Assembly: GCF_013376455.1 (NCBI RefSeq)
Contig: NZ_CP045504.1
Location: forward strand, 2,687,001 to 2,751,000
From: Desulfolutivibrio sulfodismutans DSM 3696
Lineage (GTDB): Bacteria; Desulfobacterota; Desulfovibrionia; Desulfovibrionales; Desulfovibrionaceae
Direction of reading: 5' to 3'
Length of the DNA stretch: 64,000 nucleotides
The notes under the pieces are model-generated. The model had not been told where the DNA came from. It was given only the letters and a program-made list of their open reading frames with translations, and did not search any database. Positions 1 to 8,035 of the stretch are shown here, one piece after another; the stretch's first letter is position 1, and each line of letters opens with the position of its first letter. The position numbers and the translations under genes were made by a program.

Positions 1-807
1 TTTGGGCCAATACCGGGCCACGCTGCCGAAAAAGGCGTCCACGGACGGGCGGTAGGGATAGTCCACGGGCTCGGCCTGGTAGCCAAGGGTCAGGTCGGGC
101 CGCAGAACCAGATGATCGTTGGTCCCGGCCACATGGACCACGCCCGGAGAAAGTCCCTGGCCCTGCACGGCCACCTGGACGTGCAGGGAACATTGGCTGC
201 GAAGCCACTCGGCCAGGCCGCCTGCGAAACGCATGTCCACATGCTGGACCACCACCAGGGCGGCGTCGAGATCCCGGGGCAACCCGGCCAGGATGGCGGC
301 CACGGCCTTGGGGCCGCCGGTGGAGGCCCCGATGACCGCCAGGGCGGGGTGTCGGCCCGAAGGGCTGACGGCCTGGACCGGGGAGGCGGGTCCAGGGGCG
401 CCGCCCGGCTTGCTGATCAGCTTGGCGATGGTGAAAATTTTTTTGAGCAGTTCCTCGCCGCCGACAATCGCCCCGTCCAGGCCGAAAACCGGCGTGGCTA
501 CGGCATCCAGGGCCCCGTGCCCCATGGCCTCGAAGACCTTGCCCGCGTTGCCCGACACCGTGGCCGTGACCACCACGATGGCGCACGGGCTCTCGCGCAT
601 GATGCGCCTGGTGGCCTCCACCCCGTCCATGACCGGCATGATCAGATCCATGAGGATCACATCCGGCACGTCCCGGGCGCACATGTCCACGGCCTCGGCC
701 CCGTCGCCTGCGGTCCAGGCCACCTCGACCCCGGGCGCGGCGTCCAGGACGCGGCGCAGGGCCGCAACCGCCAGGGGCAGGTCGTTGACGATGGCCGCCC
801 GGATCAT
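1..807 (-). CDS. wspF: CheB-type protein-glutamate methylesterase, WspF-like (3' end outside window)
   Basis: This is the response-regulator methylesterase that would demethylate or deamidate the neighbouring chemoreceptors. The visible 269 residues begin with a receiver domain (acidic pocket, then LMDLIMPVMDG with the phospho-acceptor Asp). They continue through a linker into the CheB catalytic domain, where the nucleophile motif IGASTGGPKA and the VVQHVDMRFAGGLAEWL segment are seen. Translation remains open to base 1, so the C-terminus is missing. The ATG overlaps the stop of the upstream kinase (ATGA), so the two are translationally coupled. Its place as last visible gene after CheW, CheR-TPR, CheW and CheA-REC matches WspF in Pseudomonas wsp operons. 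A WspR-like diguanylate cyclase would be expected further left but cannot be seen. Confidence 0.88.
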   Translation of the reverse strand, partial: MIRAAIVNDLPLAVAALRRVLDAAPGVEVAWTAGDGAEAVDMCARDVPDVILMDLIMPVMDGVEATRRIMRESPCAIVVVTATVSGNAGKVFEAMGHGALDAVATPVFGLDGAIVGGEELLKKIFTIAKLISKPGGAPGPASPVQAVSPSGRHPALAVIGASTGGPKAVAAILAGLPRDLDAALVVVQHVDMRFAGGLAEWLRSQCSLHVQVAVQGQGLSPGVVHVAGTNDHLVLRPDLTLGYQAEPVDYPYRPSVDAFFGSVARYWPK

Positions 808-3776
808 GCCTCGGGCTCCCCGATCAGGTCGGCCACGGCGGAAAGCAGGCTTTCATCCTGAAAGCTGCCCTTGCTCAGGTAATAATCCGCCCCGGCATGC
901 AACCCCTGCATGCGGTCCTCCTCGCGATCCTTGTAGGAAACGATCATGACCGGAAGCCCGGCCAGCCGGGCGTCGGCCCGTATCTGCCGCACAAGCTCGA
1001 TGCCGGTCATGCGCGGCATGTCCACGTCCGTGACCGCCAGGTCGAAATCGTGGCCGCGCAAGGCGTTTAAGCCATCCATGCCGTCAACGGCCGTCTCCAC
1101 CTCGTACCCCCGGTTGGACAGAAGCCGCCGCTGGGTCTCGCGCACGGTCAGGGAATCGTCCACCACCAGGATGCGTTTGGTCCGCCCGCTCTGGCGCGTG
1201 GAGGCCTCCCCCACCCGGTCAAGCCGCCCCCGGCTCAGCAGATTGTCCACGGCCCGGACCATGTCGTCCACGTCCAGGATCAGCACCGGCGAACCGTCCT
1301 CCATGACCGAGGCCGCGCTCACGCAGGGAACCTTGCCCAGACGCGGGTCCAGGGGCTTGACCACCAGATCGCGCTCGCCGAGAAAATCCTCCACCACCAT
1401 GCCGTAGCGGTTCAGGCGGTCGCTGATGACGACAACCGCTATTCCCGGCCGGTTCCCGGCGTTTCCGGCCGGTGCGGCCGCCTCCTGGCCACCCCGCGCC
1501 CCCAGGATCCGCCAGGCCGGGACCAGCCCGATGGTGTCGCCCTCAAACACGCAGAACTGCCGCCCCTCAAGCTCGCTTATCTCCTCCTTGTCCAGGGAGA
1601 CAATGCGGTCGATGCGGGTCAGGGGCATGGCGTAGGCCTCCCCGGACACATCCACCAACAGGGTGCGCACCACGGACAGGGTCAGGGGCAGGCGTAAGAA
1701 AAACGTCATGCCCTGGCCCGGACGGGACTCGGCCCGGACCTGGCCGCCCACATCCCGGACCATGGAGTGGACCACATCCAGTCCCACGCCCCGGCCGGAA
1801 ATCTCCGTGACCTTCCCGGCCGTGGAAAACCCAGGCAGGAACAAAAAATCCATGAGTTCCGCGTCGCTTAAGGCTGCGGCCATCTCCGGCGAGGCCAGCC
1901 CCCGCTCCAGCACCTTGTCCCGGATGCGTTCCGGGTCAAGGCCCCGGCCGTCGTCGGCCACCGTGATGGCCAGCATGCCGGCATAGTGCCGGGCCGAGAG
2001 GGTCAGGACGCCTGTTTCCGGCTTGCCGAGCCGGGCCCGCTCCTCGGGGGCCTCCAGACCGTGGTCCAGGGCGTTTCGCAAAAGGTGGGTCAGCGGGGCC
2101 TCCAGGCGCTCCAGAATCTCGCGGTCCACCTTGGTGGCCTGCCCGGCGACCGTGAAGGACACCCGCTTGCCCAGCTCCCTGGCCAGGTCGCGAACCATGC
2201 GGGGAAAGCCGTGCAGCCCGTCGGAGAACCGCCGCATGCGGCTGTCGACGACCTCGTTGTAGAGCCTGTCGGACAGGTTCTCCAGACGCCGGGAGAACAG
2301 GTCGAACCGCTCCATGCCCTGGATCAGAACCTCCCGCGAACCGGCAAGAAGCCGCCCGGCCTGGGCCAGGCGTTCGCCGCAGCCGACGGTCTCCCCCGGG
2401 CCGGAGGGCATGGGCCGATTCTGCGCGCCTTCCCCGGCCGTAACCGCCTCGCGCAGCGCGGCCAGCACACCGGACAGGGCGTCCTGCCCGGCCTTGAGAC
2501 GCTGGAAAATCCCGTTCATGGAAGCCAGGGAGCGGGCCTCCACCAGACATTCCCCGGCCAGTCCCATGAAGCGGTTGAGATTGGCGGCCGAGATCCGGAC
2601 CAGGCTGTCCCCGGTCGGGGTTCCGGCCTCCGCCGGTCCTGGCCGGGCGGCAGGCGCGGCGGGGACGCTCCGGCCCGTCGTTGCGGGGGGGGCCTGTTCC
2701 GGAGGCGGGGACGGCCCGGCTGGGGCCGACTGTCCGTCGGAGGCGGTGGGCGCGGCGACGCCTGCGGCAGGCGGCGGGCCGGATTCGGTGAGGCCTTGGT
2801 GCAAAAGCCCCTGCAATTCGGCGATGCGCCCGGCCATAGCCGCAAGATCGGCCGGAATCTCCCCGGTCGGGCGTCCCGCAAGCCGGGAAAACACGTCGTT
2901 TCCGGCCAAAAGCAGGTCGATATGCCCCGTCTCCAGATGCGTGCGGCCCTGGCGGCAGGCCTCCAGGAGATCCTCCATGGCATGGGCCAGCTCCACAGCC
3001 AGCGGCAGGCCCACAATGCGGGCCGCGCCCTTGACGGAATGGGCGGCGCGCATCAGCGGCTCCACCAGTTCCGGCCGCTGGTCCGCCTCCAGGGCGACCA
3101 GACCGGCGTCAAGGACGGCGGCGTTGGTTTCCAGCTCCATGCGAAACAGGTCGAGCATGCTTAGGTCGGCATGGCACTCGGCCGCAGCCGGTTCAGGCGG
3201 GGGGCCAGACGTAGAGCCCGACGTGGAGCCAGACGTGCGGGACGGGCCCTGCGCCGGGGCCGGTTCCGGGGCAGAGGCCGAGGCCGGTTCCGAGGCGGAC
3301 CCCGGGGTGGTCGCGGACGGAAGGGACGCCCCGCCCTCCGCACCGGGAATGGAATCGGACGGTTCGCGCGCCGCCCTGGAGAGGACCATCGCCAGATCGG
3401 CCAGCCCCTCGGCCTCGGCCGCAGCGGCCTGAGGGATGTCCTTTGCCTCGCGCCGGGACAGGCGCACCAGCGCGGCCGTGGCGGCCACAAGGGCCTCGTC
3501 GGCGTTACGTCCGGGAAGACGCCCGTCACGCCGGGCCGCCTCCAAGACGTCCTCCATGGCCCGGGCCAGGGCGCTGGTCCCGGCCAGTCCCGCAATATGG
3601 GCCGCCGCCTTGATGGACCCGGCCGACCGGACCAGGGAGGGCGCGGCCTCGGAAGCCGACTCCCGGCCGTCCAAAAGGGCCGTCAACCCGGTCTGAAGCG
3701 AGGCCACGGCAGGGACAAGCTCGGAGTGGAAAAACTCCAGCATGGACAGGTCGGCCGGTTCGTCGGAAGGGCTCAT
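804..3776 (-). CDS. wspE: Hybrid CheA histidine kinase with C-terminal receiver, WspE-like
   Basis: This is the central kinase of the chemosensory operon, 990 aa. It takes receptor input through its CheW-like domain and should phosphorylate its own receiver, CheB and an output regulator. Domains in order are Hpt-like 1 (about 8-115), Hpt 2 (about 203-310, phospho-His 246 in AAHSVKGAARI), a Pro/Ala-rich linker, and the dimerisation plus ATPase region (LLRNALDHGLE, DDGRGLD, GRGVGLDVV). A CheW-like domain and a C-terminal receiver (ILVVDDS, VTDVDMP, YYLSKGS) follow. The two Hpt modules start with near-identical text (ADLSML) and look like an internal duplication, but the first has Gly53 where the phosphorylatable His should be. 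The start overlaps the upstream CheW stop by 4 bases. CheA with a fused receiver is typical of Wsp-type (alternative cellular function) arrays rather than flagellar ones. Confidence 0.93.
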   Translation of the reverse strand: MSPSDEPADLSMLEFFHSELVPAVASLQTGLTALLDGRESASEAAPSLVRSAGSIKAAAHIAGLAGTSALARAMEDVLEAARRDGRLPGRNADEALVAATAALVRLSRREAKDIPQAAAAEAEGLADLAMVLSRAAREPSDSIPGAEGGASLPSATTPGSASEPASASAPEPAPAQGPSRTSGSTSGSTSGPPPEPAAAECHADLSMLDLFRMELETNAAVLDAGLVALEADQRPELVEPLMRAAHSVKGAARIVGLPLAVELAHAMEDLLEACRQGRTHLETGHIDLLLAGNDVFSRLAGRPTGEIPADLAAMAGRIAELQGLLHQGLTESGPPPAAGVAAPTASDGQSAPAGPSPPPEQAPPATTGRSVPAAPAARPGPAEAGTPTGDSLVRISAANLNRFMGLAGECLVEARSLASMNGIFQRLKAGQDALSGVLAALREAVTAGEGAQNRPMPSGPGETVGCGERLAQAGRLLAGSREVLIQGMERFDLFSRRLENLSDRLYNEVVDSRMRRFSDGLHGFPRMVRDLARELGKRVSFTVAGQATKVDREILERLEAPLTHLLRNALDHGLEAPEERARLGKPETGVLTLSARHYAGMLAITVADDGRGLDPERIRDKVLERGLASPEMAAALSDAELMDFLFLPGFSTAGKVTEISGRGVGLDVVHSMVRDVGGQVRAESRPGQGMTFFLRLPLTLSVVRTLLVDVSGEAYAMPLTRIDRIVSLDKEEISELEGRQFCVFEGDTIGLVPAWRILGARGGQEAAAPAGNAGNRPGIAVVVISDRLNRYGMVVEDFLGERDLVVKPLDPRLGKVPCVSAASVMEDGSPVLILDVDDMVRAVDNLLSRGRLDRVGEASTRQSGRTKRILVVDDSLTVRETQRRLLSNRGYEVETAVDGMDGLNALRGHDFDLAVTDVDMPRMTGIELVRQIRADARLAGLPVMIVSYKDREEDRMQGLHAGADYYLSKGSFQDESLLSAVADLIGEPEA

Positions 3777-4447
3777 CCGGTGATGCTCCTGGTCAGGGCC
3801 GGAAACAGGGCGTCCTCGTCCAAAACGCCCACCACGGTCCCGCGTAGGGCGAACACGCCGCAGGAAAAATGCCGGGGGGTCCGGCTGACCGTGACCGGGG
3901 CCTGAAACCGTTCCCCAGGGGCGAGACGATGCGTTCCGGAAATCTCATCCACCGGAAGGACGAAACGTCCATCCTGCCCGGCGACCACGGCCATGCGCCC
4001 CGCGATCCGGGCGCTTCCCGCCGGGATTGCCTCTGCGGCGGGTTCGGACAGGCCCAGTATCTCGGCCAGGGACATGCAAGGCAAAAGCACCCCGCTTACG
4101 TTGACCAACCCCAGAAAGGCCCGGCTGCGCAGACCCGGCACGGTGTGGATCGGCCGCGGCGGGATGATCTCCTCGAACCGGGCCGTGCGCAGGGCCAGCC
4201 ACTCCTGGCCGATGCGAAAGACCAGCACGGAGGTGGCGTCTTGCTCCAGGGGCGGCTTGGCCTCGGCCAGGATACGTGTCCACTCCCCGGCATATCCCTC
4301 CGGCGGCTCCCGGTCGTAGAGCCCAAGCCCCTTGACCTGGAACTGCGGGCAGTCCCGGCAGCCGCCCTCGGGAAGCCGCTCGCAGGTGCTTTGGCCATAG
4401 GAGCCGATGCGCACCCAGCAGCCGTATTCCGTCTCAGCCGCGTTCAT
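3773..4447 (-). CDS. wspD: CheW-like coupling protein with Cys-rich N-terminus, WspD-like
   Basis: A 224-aa scaffold that should link receptor tips to the CheA hybrid. The CheW fold covers about residues 65-220 (VLVFRIGQEWLALRTARFEEIIPP, then the LGLVNVSGVLLPCMSL strand pair). The first 40 residues contain four cysteines (C10, C22, C30, C33) of the CWVRIGSYGQSTCERL type. A Cys-containing leader like this is also found on WspD proteins, and its role is not known to me. It overlaps the CheR-TPR gene upstream by 14 bases and the kinase downstream by 4 bases, so the operon is tightly coupled. It is the second of two CheW paralogues in the operon, as in wspB/wspD. Confidence 0.87.
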   Translation of the reverse strand: MNAAETEYGCWVRIGSYGQSTCERLPEGGCRDCPQFQVKGLGLYDREPPEGYAGEWTRILAEAKPPLEQDATSVLVFRIGQEWLALRTARFEEIIPPRPIHTVPGLRSRAFLGLVNVSGVLLPCMSLAEILGLSEPAAEAIPAGSARIAGRMAVVAGQDGRFVLPVDEISGTHRLAPGERFQAPVTVSRTPRHFSCGVFALRGTVVGVLDEDALFPALTRSITG

Positions 4448-5774
4448 GGCCGCCCCTTTCGGTTTCGGACAGCCGCCGCAGGCGTTTCCGGTACAGGTCG
4501 GCCCGGGGCTCGTCGCCGAGGGCCTCGTGGATGAGCGCCAGTTGCGTCAGGGAGGCGGCGTGGGCCGGGTCCAGGTACAAGGCCTTCTGGAACAGGGACT
4601 TGGCCGCCTCCACCTGCTGCTTGGCCGCCTCGACTAACCCGAGCAGATAATAGGCCTCGGCGCAGCGGCCATCGGTCTCCAGGCGGCGGCGGCACAGGGC
4701 GGCGGCCTGGGCCAGTTCGCCCTGGTCGGCCAGCCGTCTGGCCGCGTCCAGGGAATCGTCCCGGCCGGAACCTGCGGTTGTCCGGGCCGGGGGCGTGGGC
4801 CGTGCCCCGTCCGCCTGGGGCCGGGGCCCGCCGTCGGCGGCTCTGGCCGGATTCCGGGCCGGAATCCGGGCCAGGCCAGCCGCCCCGCAGGTGGCCGGGG
4901 CAGGCGGCCGGGATGCGGCCGCCGACGCAGGCGCGGCCGGCTGTGCGGGCTGGACGGCGGCCGAACCGGGCGTCTCCGGAATGTCCCGGCGGCAGGCGAA
5001 GGCCCGGGGATGGGGCACGGGCCGGTACCCTGCGGACAGAAAGCACGGGACTTCCGAATGCCCGACGAACAGGAGGCCGTCCGGGGCCAGAAGGCGGCCG
5101 ATGTTCGCCAGAAGGCGGCCCCGCGCCTCCGGGTTCAGATAGATCAGCAGGTTGCGGGAGAAGATGATGTCAAAGGGCTTGTCCTTGGACAAAAAGCCCG
5201 CGCCAACGATATTGTCCCGCAAAAATGTCACCGTGGCCGCAATCTCCGGCCTGACGGCCATGACCGCCGACCGGCCGTCGCCGTCCCGGCGGACGAAATG
5301 GCGCGCGGCGTCGCCCAGGTCGTCCCGGAAGGAATTGCGGCCGTATTCCCCGCGCGCCGCGACAGCCAGCGCCTCGGCGTTGATGTCCACGGCCGCCAGA
5401 TGGAAGCCGCCCGGCGGCAACCCGGACTCCAGGCAGGTGATGGCGAGGGAATAGGCCTCTTCCCCGGTGGCGCAGGGGGCGCACAGGATGCGCGGGCTTA
5501 TGCCCCGCCGGGCAAACGTCCGCAGGCGTTCCCCCAGGCATCGGAAGGGTTCCCCATCCCGGAAAAACCAGGTCTCCGGAACCACCGTCTCCCGGACCAG
5601 ATCGTCCAGGGCCTCGGGCGAAGACGCCAGCAGGCGGGCATAGCCTTGCGGGTCCGAAAGGCCGGTCCTGGACATGGCCGTTTCGACGGCCCGGCGAAGT
5701 CCTCGCTCCCCCAGAGACGCGGGGTCGAGTCCGATGGCCTTGGCCAGGATGTCCGCGAAGGGCTCAAGGCGCAT
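4434..5774 (-). CDS. wspC: CheR-type receptor methyltransferase with TPR tail, WspC-like
   Basis: A 446-aa S-adenosylmethionine-dependent methyltransferase for glutamates of the receptors. The N-terminal alpha domain and catalytic CheR domain occupy about residues 1-270, including a SAM-binding segment around CAPCATGEEAYSLAI and FDIIFSRNLLIYL. An Ala/Pro-rich low-complexity linker (about 275-345) follows, then TPR-like helices (LADQGELAQAAALCRRRLE and following) to the C-terminus. CheR fused to TPRs is characteristic of WspC. The gene overlaps the upstream CheW by 11 bases and the downstream CheW by 14 bases. The start at 5774 (MRLEPFADIL) gives the expected domain onset. Confidence 0.9.
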   Translation of the reverse strand: MRLEPFADILAKAIGLDPASLGERGLRRAVETAMSRTGLSDPQGYARLLASSPEALDDLVRETVVPETWFFRDGEPFRCLGERLRTFARRGISPRILCAPCATGEEAYSLAITCLESGLPPGGFHLAAVDINAEALAVAARGEYGRNSFRDDLGDAARHFVRRDGDGRSAVMAVRPEIAATVTFLRDNIVGAGFLSKDKPFDIIFSRNLLIYLNPEARGRLLANIGRLLAPDGLLFVGHSEVPCFLSAGYRPVPHPRAFACRRDIPETPGSAAVQPAQPAAPASAAASRPPAPATCGAAGLARIPARNPARAADGGPRPQADGARPTPPARTTAGSGRDDSLDAARRLADQGELAQAAALCRRRLETDGRCAEAYYLLGLVEAAKQQVEAAKSLFQKALYLDPAHAASLTQLALIHEALGDEPRADLYRKRLRRLSETERGGHERG

Positions 5775-6264
5775 CTGCAGCCTCCGGGGCTTCCCTGGCC
5801 TCCGGGGCCTCCCGGGCGGCGCAAAACAGGGTCTCGCGCAGGGACATGGGCAGGATTCTGGCCGGGTCCACCACCTGGACGAGCCCCTGCCGGTCCAGGA
5901 TGAGGCCGGTCAGGTACGGGGCGGACTCCACCTCGATGCCCGGCGGTTGCACGTCCCCGGGCGCGGCCATGGCCGTGTCCGTGACCTGCTCGGCCACCAG
6001 CCCCAGGGCGTGGGCCTGGCCGTCAGCCCCGGCATGGTCGGTCACGATGATGCGCGTGGATAAAAGCCGCCGGGACGGCCGCCCGGCCAGAAGGACGGTC
6101 AGGTCGATCACCGGTGCGACCTCCCCCCGGTAATTCATGATCCCGCGCACGTACCCGGGCGCGCCGGGAAACTCCCGGAAGACCACCACGGGCGTGATTT
6201 CCCTGACGCACCCGACAGGCAGGGCGTAGCGGTTGCCGTCCGCCGTGAAGACCACGAAAAGCAT
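5764..6264 (-). CDS. wspB: CheW-like coupling protein, WspB-like
   Basis: A 166-aa single-domain CheW protein. It begins immediately with the CheW fold (MLFVVFTADGNRYALPVGCVREITP), then the YVRGIMNYRGEVAPVIDLTVLL strand pair and a final helix region with an Ala/Pro tail. It should bridge the receptor tip and the CheA-receiver kinase. It starts only 4 bases after the stop of the heme-motif chemoreceptor and overlaps the next gene by 11 bases. It lacks the Cys-rich leader of the second CheW, so the paralogues are not interchangeable by sequence. Confidence 0.9.
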   Translation of the reverse strand: MLFVVFTADGNRYALPVGCVREITPVVVFREFPGAPGYVRGIMNYRGEVAPVIDLTVLLAGRPSRRLLSTRIIVTDHAGADGQAHALGLVAEQVTDTAMAAPGDVQPPGIEVESAPYLTGLILDRQGLVQVVDPARILPMSLRETLFCAAREAPEAREAPEAADAP

Positions 6265-6268
6265 GTCC

Positions 6269-8017
6269 CTACCCGACCCTGAAGCGGCGCACTTCGTCCT
6301 GAAGGCCGCGAACCGCCTCGTTGAGCTGGCCTGCCGCCCGGTTGAATTCCTGGAGGGAATCGCGGGTCTGGACCGCCGCCTCGGTCAATTGGGCCATGGC
6401 CTCGCTGATGCGCCCGGCGTCCTCGGACTGGCCGAGCATGCCGGCTTTGACCGTGGCGAAACTGGGTTCGAGTTCCCCCACCCGGTCGATGATCAGCCCC
6501 AGGCTTTTGCCCACCTCGGCTACCTCGGCCACGCCGCGCCGGACCTCCTCGGAAAACTTGTCCATCTCCATGACCTCGACGGACACGGCGGACTGCATCT
6601 GGCCGACCATGCCCTCAATGTCCAGGGCGGCCGCCGCGGTCTGGTCCGCCAGCCGCCGGATCTCCCGGGCCACCACGGAGAAGCCCCGGCCGTACTCCCC
6701 GGCCTTTTCGGCCTCGATGGCGGCGTTTAAGGACAGGAGGTTGGTCTGGTCGGCCACCTTGTTGATGGCCGTGACCACCGCGCCGATGGTGTTGGCCTTG
6801 TCGCTTATGACCGCCAGCTTGGAGGAGACAAAGGCCGTGGAATCCACCAGCTTGCGCATGGACTCCTCCATAAGCGCCAGGCCCCGCCTGCTGTCCCCGG
6901 CCATGCCTGCCGCGTCGGCCACGGCCCGGCTGACCTCGCCCATGGAGGCCAGGATGCCGTGCGACGTGGCCGCGATCTGGCGGCTGGTCTCGGCCACCTG
7001 GGTGGTGGAGGCCACCTGTTCGGCGGCGGCGGCCTCGATCTGGCGGGCCGAGGCCGCGATCTCCGTGGAGGAGGTGGTCACCTGGATTCCGGACTGCTGC
7101 ACCAGCCCGATGAGCGAGTTCAGGCTGGCGGCCATTTTCCGGAAGGCCTGGGTCAGCCGGTGGGTGACGTCGGCCTCCTTGGCGTCCTCCCGGCCGCACT
7201 GCGACCCGGTGCACGCCAGATCGGCCGCTGCGGCCCTGATGTCGCCGTCGGCGATCTTCGCGGCCACGCCGGTCAGGTGCGCCAGGGGCCTGAACAGATG
7301 GCGCAGGGCCAGGGCCACCACACCAAGGACCATGACCAGGGCCAGCCCGGCCGAAGACACGATGGCCGCGTCCATGGTGCGGACATCCTCGGCCATGGAG
7401 TCTATGGGCACCTCCACGATCTCGGCGGACTCGATCCTGCCGGTGACGCGCCCGTAGGACCGATCCTCCGCCGGGGGATACTTCTCCCGCAGGCCGCGCG
7501 GGGCCGCCTCGGGCACGCTGTGGCAGCGTTCGCATTCAGGTTTGTTCACCTCCCCGGCGGCGACAATGAAATTTTTGACCCCGTCGATCTCCCGCACGCC
7601 CTTCCAGATGGGGTCCAGCCCTTTTGCGTTCATGTCTTCAAGGGTGGCGATGATCTCGGCGTCAAGCGGGGTCGCCGCATTGGCCGGATTTCTGGGCTTG
7701 ATGGAGGCGGTCTTGAAATTGAAGCCGTGGCGGCGTTTTTCGTCGATCTTGCGAAAGACGCCCTTGGCCGTGAACGAGGTGGACTGGAGTTCGGCGATGA
7801 AATCGTCCTCGCGGATGAACTTGTTCGCCTCCGGACGGATGACAGAACCCATATGCGCCCGGACAGCCTTCATGGAGTACAACATCATCTCGGCCTTTTC
7901 CTCGAACTGCCCCATGATGGTTTCGCGAAAAAACCAGGTGGAGACCAGGACGCAGGCCGCCGTGGCGACGACAAACAGCACTGAAATGCCCAGGATGATT
8001 TTTTTCTGAATGCTCAT
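6269..8017 (-). CDS. Methyl-accepting chemotaxis protein with periplasmic c-type heme motif (DUF3365/Tll0287-like sensor)
   Basis: A 582-aa transmembrane receptor. TM1 is about residues 8-30. A periplasmic domain of about 185 residues follows and resembles the DUF3365/Tll0287-like family. It carries one CxxCH heme-attachment motif, C162-E-R-C165-H166. TM2 is about 215-240, then HAMP, then the long cytoplasmic signalling coiled coil ending near the CheW-contact tip. A covalently bound heme would let the receptor respond to redox state, oxygen or NO, as described for the Desulfovibrio c-heme receptor DcrA; for this protein that is inference. It lies between the Cache receptor (18 bases upstream) and wspB (4 bases downstream), so it belongs to the Wsp array. 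Its signalling tip is almost identical at DNA level to the upstream receptor. Confidence 0.88.
   Translation of the reverse strand: MSIQKKIILGISVLFVVATAACVLVSTWFFRETIMGQFEEKAEMMLYSMKAVRAHMGSVIRPEANKFIREDDFIAELQSTSFTAKGVFRKIDEKRRHGFNFKTASIKPRNPANAATPLDAEIIATLEDMNAKGLDPIWKGVREIDGVKNFIVAAGEVNKPECERCHSVPEAAPRGLREKYPPAEDRSYGRVTGRIESAEIVEVPIDSMAEDVRTMDAAIVSSAGLALVMVLGVVALALRHLFRPLAHLTGVAAKIADGDIRAAAADLACTGSQCGREDAKEADVTHRLTQAFRKMAASLNSLIGLVQQSGIQVTTSSTEIAASARQIEAAAAEQVASTTQVAETSRQIAATSHGILASMGEVSRAVADAAGMAGDSRRGLALMEESMRKLVDSTAFVSSKLAVISDKANTIGAVVTAINKVADQTNLLSLNAAIEAEKAGEYGRGFSVVAREIRRLADQTAAAALDIEGMVGQMQSAVSVEVMEMDKFSEEVRRGVAEVAEVGKSLGLIIDRVGELEPSFATVKAGMLGQSEDAGRISEAMAQLTEAAVQTRDSLQEFNRAAGQLNEAVRGLQDEVRRFRVG
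6531..6850 (-). repeat. Near-identical 320-bp direct repeat, copy 1 (chemoreceptor signalling tip)
   Basis: Aligns without gaps to 8301-8620 (constant offset 1770 bases) with only scattered differences. It encodes the hairpin tip of the two adjacent chemoreceptors, about 105 amino acids that are almost invariant, while the sensor domains are unrelated. This pattern suggests recent duplication or ongoing gene conversion of the kinase-control module. Confidence 0.85.
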
Positions 8018-8035
8018 TTTGCTATCCGAAGGCGA

